Shown here piece by piece: positions 57,419-64,000 of a stretch of 64,000 bases of DNA. A program made the translations under genes and the position numbers. The notes beneath the pieces are model-generated. The model made no database searches. It was not told where the DNA came from and saw only the letters and a program-made list of their open reading frames with translations. The first letter of the stretch is position 1, and every line of letters starts with the position of its first letter. Source of the DNA: Shinisaurus crocodilurus (Eukaryota > Chordata > Lepidosauria > Squamata > Shinisauridae); NCBI GenBank assembly GCA_021292165.1, contig CM037879.1, forward strand, positions 158,999,278 through 159,063,277. Reading direction: 5' to 3'.

Positions 57419-58560
57419 TCCCTTCTCAACTTTCCGAGCCTTGTGAGACTGCAGCGCCGCCGCCATCGCCAAACAAAACAACCCAGAACGTAAAGCCACA
57501 CTGTGCACACTGCCAGAATGATGACTCAGATTCTCAGGGGACGACTTAAAACAGGTCTGCAAGTAAGTGGCAAGGCAATCGCTTACCAGGGAAGGCCATG
57601 CTGTGTAACATATCCTTCCTTTCCACAGAGGAAAGAGCCAAGCTGCAGGCACATGATCCTTTTTGTTTTGCAGGTGCTTTACTTCCTTATTCACCAATCT
57701 AGGTTAAAGTGCTCTCACTTCTACTTCATTCCTCCATGCAGTAGAAACACCGCAGGAATGCCTGGCATTTCTTGCCTGGCTGCACAGGACCGCTGGGGTA
57801 CATGCCTTGGAAAGGATGATCGGCTTGGCTGAGTGAGGCCGAAGTCCAAATTCCCATAGCACAAGGCTCAAGATTTCTGTCTCTCAGCTTAATTAATCAG
57901 TCTCTTAGCGCAACCTACCTCCCAGGATTGTTGTGAGGATAAGATCGGGGCGAGCTAGAAAAATGTGTACACCTCTCCTTAGAAGAAAGATCATGGTGAG
58001 ATCAGCTAGGTGTTTTTTTTTTTTCTAGTTTCCTCTCACTTTCCCACTCTTTCCCTAGACTCTAGGTGCTTGGGAAAGTGGGAAAGTGTGAGACACCCCT
58101 TTTATGGGAGCACAGAGATTTGACAGCTAGCTGTCAAAACTCTGGTTCCTTTTAAAAGGTTTTTTTTTTTTTTTACAAGGCTACCCATGGTTTTTTGTCA
58201 GGGACACATGCAGACATTAATGCATATAGAACTATATATGTACATTGAATTTACACAAGAATCCAGAAGCATCCATTTATTTTCTCACTGGCATAAACAA
58301 GTTTCCACTAGAGACAGAATATTCTGTGCAGACGTCTGATCTTAACTGGTTATGGACAAATTGCTGTGGTAAGACAAATATCACCACCTAACCGCACCTG
58401 AAGGGTGACTAAAGAACACTTTTGGTTTCACTACTTCCTTGTATCCAGCCCTTGAGAATTTTTTAAAAAGTATTGTTGTTGTTTTTTTTATTTACAATCA
58501 TGTTATCAAATGTATCTCTGTAACTATGAGGGATTGATTTTTTTTCTTAAAGTGAAAAAC
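57419..58560. other. No gene recognised; SINE trace and two hairpins
   Basis: A diverged CORE-SINE trace is at 57880-57962 (aacctacctcccaggattgt). ctcactttcccactctttcc (58035) faces gggaaagtgggaaagtgtga (58073). A perfect 20-bp palindrome tttgacagctagctgtcaaa is at 58119-58138. Confidence 0.55.
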
Positions 58561-58639
58561 TACAATTCTTTTTTTAAAACTTTTTAATTAAGTTTTTAAA
58601 ATGTGAATTACTCCAAAACAAAAGCATAAAAAGAAGAAG

Positions 58640-60040
58640 AGAGGGAGGGGAAAAAAGAACAACAAAAAATACAGTTTTCTTACAGTATTTTAAGATAACT
58701 ACTGTTATGGACCACTAACAGTAAATATGTATGAAATATATATCCATAAGTATCAAAAAAGTATGTAGTAATACAATTATCCATAAAAATAGTTATGCAT
58801 AAACTTCAGAAAAAGCAGACCAAATATCCATGTATTTATCTATCTGCAGGTTGCGTCTGAATATCACCCGCTTTATAATATCAGTCTTTTGGCTGTCAAG
58901 AGGGCGCAGAAAATCCACATGCGTTGTCCTTGTGATAAATTCCATACAGCAGGTACATAATTTAAAAGAACGTGTGCATTGGTAAATATTAAAGAGCATT
59001 CTAATGCTATATTTATCCGTACTATGACCTCTACCCAAAAAGAAGCAACCACTGGGTTTTGCCAAAACATATGGGTAAGCGAAGCATTCACAGTATTACA
59101 CCTCCAACAGTTAGCTGACTTAGACAAACCCTTATTAAAAAGACATTGTGGTGCCCAATAAACATGAAACAAAAGTTTTTGCTGAATAAGAATTAACCTA
59201 AGATCCATAGACCCTTTTGACACAGACGCAAAAACAATGTTCCATTGATTAGGCAACATAAGACCATCTAATTCCCTGTTCCATTCATCTTTAAAATTCT
59301 GTGTATCATACTTATTCACCAATAATAAGTATTTATAAACATGAATCGTAGGTCGATATAACTGCTCAGCCTCAATCAATGCATCCAATCGCAGAGGAGG
59401 TTCTGAAGCTGTAAAAGTGGCTGAACCAAACCTAGTTTCTAACAAATGTTGCAGTTGCAGGTATTGTATTGCCGTTCAGCTGAAGCTGGCAAGTTATATT
59501 TAGTACGCAAAGCCAAAAATGACAAAAACTCATCATCTACACTCACTAATTGATCCAAAGTAAAAATCAACCTGTCTGCCCAAGTCTGCCACAGGAACAT
59601 TTTCTTACCAACTTTTAAATCCGGATTACCTCATAAAGTCAGTTTAGATGAGAAAATGGGTCAAACTGTAATTGACGAGATATAATACGTCACACCTCTC
59701 TAACTGCCACAATTGTAGGAGGCGCCCTATCCACTCTAATGCCATCCATTTGAAGAGAGGATCCAGACATAAGGATTCCAAAACTGACCAAGGTGGATCA
59801 TCTAATCTAAGTGGAAAAGACCAGAATTTAGAATTATTTATTTATTAGTCGATAATTATTTATTATTTATTATTAGTCGACAAATAAGCTTTATGATATA
59901 AGGCAAGATCTGGAAAGCCAAACCTCACCTTCTTTAGTTGCATGTTGCATCCTTTTCAAAGAAATTCGTGGAGGTGAGGAACCCCAGAAAAAATTGCAAA
60001 ACAAAACATCAAGTTTTTGAAAATAGTTGCCAGATATAAA
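58640..60040 (-). mobile_element. L1-like LINE, inverted second copy (5' truncated)
   Basis: The minus strand matches 2270-3905 and a little beyond at roughly 90% by eye, including the AT-rich insertion (59827-59884 here). It lacks the MITE at 3358, showing the empty site near 58950, and lacks about 18 bp present near 2580-2600. The match stops at about 60040, taken as the 5' truncation. Confidence 0.87.
58873..59465 (-). pseudogene. L1-like ORF2 C-terminal remnant, inverted copy
   Basis: The longest clean piece of this LINE family in the window: 190 codons with LYRPTIHVYKYLLLVNKY, FKDEWNRELDGLM and the knuckle CWRCNTVNASLTHMFWQN, in which the final Cys of the other copy's WQC is Asn. No RT domain, so it is inert. 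Confidence 0.85.
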
Positions 60041-61587
60041 CATTTACATTCCAAAAATGGTACAATTTCACATTTGAAATTCAGCAATGAGATATAATTT
60101 AAAAAGAACAAAACAAGACAACAACCTTAAGCCTTAAGTTTGTTGATGAATTTCATAGTAATAATGTTAAGCTATAAGATTCAGCATATTGACAACAACT
60201 TGGATGATATTCAGTGTTGCACAAGGGAAGACACTTTGTGCTACACATCTTTCCCTTCCCCTACTTGGCCTGCTGGCCCCTTTACTGCCCTAAAAATCCT
60301 CCCCAGAAGTTATGAGGCACCTACCAAATGTTACCAATGTTACAGTGAGGGGGAATTGCCCAAAGTTAGGTGGACGAATCTTGCCCCACTTGTGCAAGGT
60401 TCCCAATTTTGGTGGTTTCCCTCTCCCAGTGCAGCCCTGTAAGACACAGTACACAATTTGGTAGGTTTCTTCTCCCCCGGGGGGGGGACTCCTTTGGAAA
60501 GGCTTTTTGGGGATATAGAGGGCTGCAGGGGTGGGGGGGAGGAAAGATCTGTTGTGCAAGCTGCCTTTCACTCATGAGGTGTTGGATACCACCCCTTGTA
60601 TTCCCCCCACCCCTAAAAACCCCAAATCAGGCCTGGACACAATGAAATCCACCAAGGAAACTCAAGCCATATATGGCAGCCTGCAGGGGCTCAATTCACT
60701 TCCTATATCCTATTTTTGTTGCCTGCCTGGGACCTCAGGAACAAGGATGTTGTGGGCTGGTGGGTTCTACTTGGCATGGTGGGTCAGAAATTGCGCAGGC
60801 CACCCCTAATCCAAAAGCATCCATAACGGGGTATTTGGGAGGAGGGGTTGAGCTCTTATTCATTTCAAATTTGAGCTCTTCTTCATTTCAACTCTACATA
60901 GAAATGCCAGAATACCAGAGGCTGCCTCTGTAGGAATCCTGTAGAACAGGAAAGAGATTCCCTATTATGCTCTGGAATTCTAGGAAGCGGCCTGCCGTTC
61001 ATCCCCAAGCACTCCTAGTGATCATGAGTACATCTGAGATGAGTGCAAGTTATTTGCTATTACACTCTGTACTTTCAGAAACCCTCAGTGCCTTGACACA
61101 CACAACGGGATGTATACGGGTCATCAGAATAATTTGTAACCTTGTCCATTAGGATGATCCATGGGCAGATTGCTCCGAAGCAATTCCCTTTACGATGTTT
61201 TACTTTAGCAATAAACGACATTCTTGGCAGTCCAGCTCATTCAGAAAAAGGGAGGGGTGGAGGAGGGCCCAAGTAGATTTTTCTCCCAGCCATAAAGGCC
61301 GTCTGTTACGCAGGAACTTCTGATACTTCCCAGACCACTTGACCTTTCCTTTCCCAGAGAAAACAAAACAAAAAACCCTATAGTGTTTTTCATTCCCAAC
61401 CTGTGCTCTGAATAGTTCAAACATTAAAACAGTATGTGATCTTTGGACCTGTGCTAAACTACCCATTTTAATTTTTTTAAAAGTCACTGGTAGAATGTGG
61501 TTCTCCCCCACCCCCCTTCTTATCACCATAGCCCTATTCTCCTCAGGTAGAACCCTGATTTTCACAAATGTAGAACACCTGAATAGA
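60041..61587. other. No gene recognised
   Basis: The overlapping frames at 60140-60933 on both strands and 61200-61565 (-) show no domain. A G-run is at about 60478-60487. Confidence 0.45.
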
Positions 61588-61595
61588 GCTTATAA

Positions 61596-61738
61596 CAGCC
61601 TTCCCCAATCTGGTGCCCTCCAGATGTTTTGCACTTCAACTCCCTTCAATCCCAGCCGGCATGGCCAATGGTCAGGAATGCTGGGGGAGTTGTACTGTAG
61701 TCCAAAACATCTGGCTGGCAACAGGTTGGGGAAGGCTG
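61596..61738. mobile_element. Palindromic hAT-type MITE, copy 4, with perfect TSD
   Basis: Ends cagccttccccaatctgg and ggttggggaaggctg, inner ccagatgttttgc / ccaaaacatctgg; 8-bp TSD gcttataa at 61588-61595 and 61739-61746. This copy fixes the family ends and the hAT assignment. Confidence 0.9.
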
Positions 61739-61746
61739 GCTTATAA

Positions 61747-62220
61747 GACATAAAAGAACTTTCCTCCAACTCCTAAATACTATGTGGCGCTCATGGGATT
61801 ATGTTTGCAGTGGATACCCCAAGAGCACCTAGACATGGAAATGCTGCATCTTGAGTTAGAAAGCTACATACCAAACCTTGAACCTAGTCATCAATGGAGA
61901 GAGAAAGTACACCAGTTGAGGGTCAGTAGGTCTTGTTAGGAGTTTGGCTATCTTGATAAGCATGGATGGACCTACTGGATAGACCCTGTCCTGTGGTTTT
62001 GACTAACAAAAGGGCTTTACAGTCATCAATTCCTTGGAGCCTCCTTTGAGCCAGTTTTTGGCTGGACTGGAAGCAGCCTGGAGGTGAGCATTGGGATGGG
62101 GGACAATGCTGTTGCTTTGTGGAATCAGAGGCAGTTTCACCCCCAGGTTGCTTCCCCAGCTAAAAAGTGGCATTCTCTCCTTCAGGGTCCAAATTCAAAA
62201 TTGGAATTGCCTCTAACTTA
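61747..62220. other. No gene or repeat recognised
   Basis: Nothing assigned. Confidence 0.4.
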
Positions 62221-64000
62221 GAATCATAGAATCATAGAAAAGTAGAGTTGGAAGGGGCCTACAAGGCCATCGAGTCCAACCCCCTGCTCAGTGCAGGAAT
62301 CCAGGTCAAAGCATCCCTGACAGAGGATTGTCCAGTTGCACCTTGAATGCCTCCAGACTGGGAGAGCCCACCACCTCCATAGGTAGTTGATTCCATTGTC
62401 TTATTGCTCTAACAGTCAGGAAATTTTTCCTGATGTTTAGGTGGAATCTAGGTTCCTGTAACTTGAGCCCATTATTCCGTGTCCTGCAAACTGGGATGAT
62501 CGAGAAGAGATCCTGGCCCTCCTCTGTGTGACATCCCTTCAAATACTGGAAGAGTGCGATCATATCTCCCCTCAGTCTCCTCTTCTGAAGGCTAAACATG
62601 CCCAGTTCTTTTAGTCTCTCCTCATAGGGCCTTATTTCCAGTCCCTTTATCATCCTTGTTGCCCTCCTCTGAACCCACTCCAGTTTGTCTATGTCCTTCT
62701 TAAAGTGTGGTGCCCAGAACTGGACGCAGTATTCAAGATGAGGCCTGACCAGTGCCTAGTAAAGGGGAATTATCACTTCCCGTGATTTGGAAGCTATACT
62801 TCTATTAATGCAGCCCAAAATAGCATTTGCCTTCTTTGCAGCCACATCGCATTGCTGGCTCATATTCAGTTTGTGATCTACCACAATTCCAAGATCCTTC
62901 TCACTTGTAGTATTGTTGAGCCAAGTGTCCCCCATTCTGTAACTCTGCATTTGGTTTCCTCTCCCTAGGTGCAGCACTTGGCATTTATCCCTATTAAATT
63001 TCATTCTGTTGTTTTCGGCCCAGCGCTCCAACCTATCGAGGTCACTTTGAATTTTGTTTCTGTCTTCCAGAGTATTAGCTGTTCCATCCAACTTTGTGTC
63101 ATCTGCAAATTTGATAAGCATTCCCTGTACCTCCTCATCCAAGTCATTAATAAAAATGTTGAAGAGCACTGGGCCCAGGACCGAGCCCTGTGGTACCCCG
63201 CTCGTTACCTCTCCCCAGTTTGAGAAGGAACCATTGATAAGCACTCTTTGAGTCCGATTCTGTAGCCAATTGTGGATCCACCTGATAGTTGTTCCATCTA
63301 GCCCACTTTTAGCTAGCTTGCTAATCAGGATATCATGAGGCACTTTGTCGAAAGCTTTGCTGAAGTCCAGATATATGATGTCCACAGCATTCCCACAGTC
63401 CACAAGGGAGGTTACCCGATCAAAAAATGAGATCAAATTAGTCTGGCAGGATTTGTTCTTGACAAATCCATGCTGGCTTCTAGTAATCACTGCATTGTTT
63501 TCAAGGTGTTGCAGACTGACTTCTTTATAATCTGCTCCAAAAAGTTCCCCGGGATTGATGTCAGACTGACTGGCCTATAGTTCCCAGGTTCTTCCTTCTT
63601 GCCCTTTTTGAAGATGGGAACAACATTTGCCCTCCTCCAATCATCTGGCACTTCACTTGTCCTCCATGATTTCTCAAAGATAATAGACAGTGGTTCTGAG
63701 AGTTCTTCTGCCAGTTCCTTTATTACTCTAGGATGCAGTTCATCAGGCCCTGGAGATTTAAACTCATTCAGAGTAATCAGGTGCTCCTTGACCATTTGCC
63801 TATCAATCTCCAGCTGCAATCCTGCCCCTTCAGTCTGCACTTCAGGTTTGCCAGGGGGGTCATAGACCCTCTTTTGGGAGAAGACCGAGCCGAAGTAGGA
63901 ATTGAACGCTTCTGCCTTTTCTTTGTCTTCTGTTATCAATTTGCCATCCTCATTGTGTAGTTGAACCACCATTTCTTTCTTCTGTCTTTTACTGTGCATG
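62221..64000 (-). mobile_element. CR1 LINE 3' part, continuing beyond the window
   Basis: The 3' end at 62221 reads, on minus, ttctatgattctatgattc, the CR1-type short repeat, preceded by ggttggactcgatggcc. ORF2 occupies most of the rest and is still open at the window edge. CR1 usually lacks a TSD, and none was seen. Confidence 0.95.
62306..63999 (-). pseudogene. CR1 ORF2 reverse transcriptase, lightly damaged
   Basis: Frame 1 (63999-63487) has FKSPGPDELHPRVIKEL, VPIFKKGKKEEPGNYRPVSL and SIPGNFLEQI. A single-base shift near 63500 moves to frame 2 (63490-62756): SQHGFVKNKSCQTNLI, IIYLDFSKAFDKVPHD, SGVPQGSVLGPVLF and the catalytic FADDTKL. An in-frame stop at 62756-62758 interrupts it, then [10 protein letters not shown] and, from 62653, [20 protein letters not shown] to the natural end near 62306. 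The RT copies CR1 RNA at the target site and probably also serves the 5S SINEs through the shared tail. Only two lesions are visible, so it is one of the better-preserved genes here. Confidence 0.95.

Overview
The window reads as transposon-rich, non-coding DNA from a vertebrate nuclear genome, most probably a squamate reptile (lizard or snake). The clues are an avian/reptilian-type CR1 LINE with its (ATTCTATG)n-type tail, L1- and L2-clade LINE pieces, many near-identical tRNA-headed CORE/MIR-like SINEs, a 5S-rRNA-headed SINE with a CR1-like tail, a Tc1 element, many hAT-type MITEs with 8-bp target-site duplications (TSDs), and frequent microsatellites. I found no convincing host exon, tRNA gene, rRNA gene, CRISPR array or operon. 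Nearly every open frame is a chance frame, a GC-rich MITE artefact or a broken transposon gene.

Layout. 1-4.46 kb: an L1-like LINE (endonuclease end, reverse transcriptase, 3' zinc-knuckle region) broken by a 5S SINE, a TA-flanked MITE, a CORE SINE and a mariner-type MITE. 4.5-20.5 kb: mostly old sequence with L2 and CR1/L3 3' ends, foldback MITEs, a GC-rich hAT MITE at 7.2-7.8 kb, a hAT MITE at 14.7-15.0 kb, and a cluster of G-run/AT/C-run dyads at 8.5-9.5 kb. 20.55-22.59 kb: a 2-kb hAT-type element with a duplicated GC-rich core. 23.18-23.98 kb: a truncated L1 with a 12-bp TSD. 24-44 kb: more hAT-type MITEs, including one GC-rich element nested in another MITE-like repeat at 34 kb and a 980-bp foldback at 39.7-40.7 kb inside a third repeat. 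44.82-51.73 kb: an endogenous retrovirus with two identical 459-bp LTRs but only traces of gag, integrase and env. 54.58-56.04 kb: a broken Tc1 transposon. 58.6-60.0 kb: a second, inverted copy of the first L1-like LINE. 62.2-64.0 kb: the 3' part of a CR1 LINE running off the window end.

The parts relate as autonomous elements and their parasites. CR1 reverse transcriptase probably mobilised the 5S SINE through the shared tail; missing hAT and Tc1/mariner transposases must have moved the MITEs; and the provirus, which lacks a usable gag-pol-env, must have been copied with proteins supplied by a relative. Several insertions can be read against an unfilled copy elsewhere in the window, which supports their boundaries.
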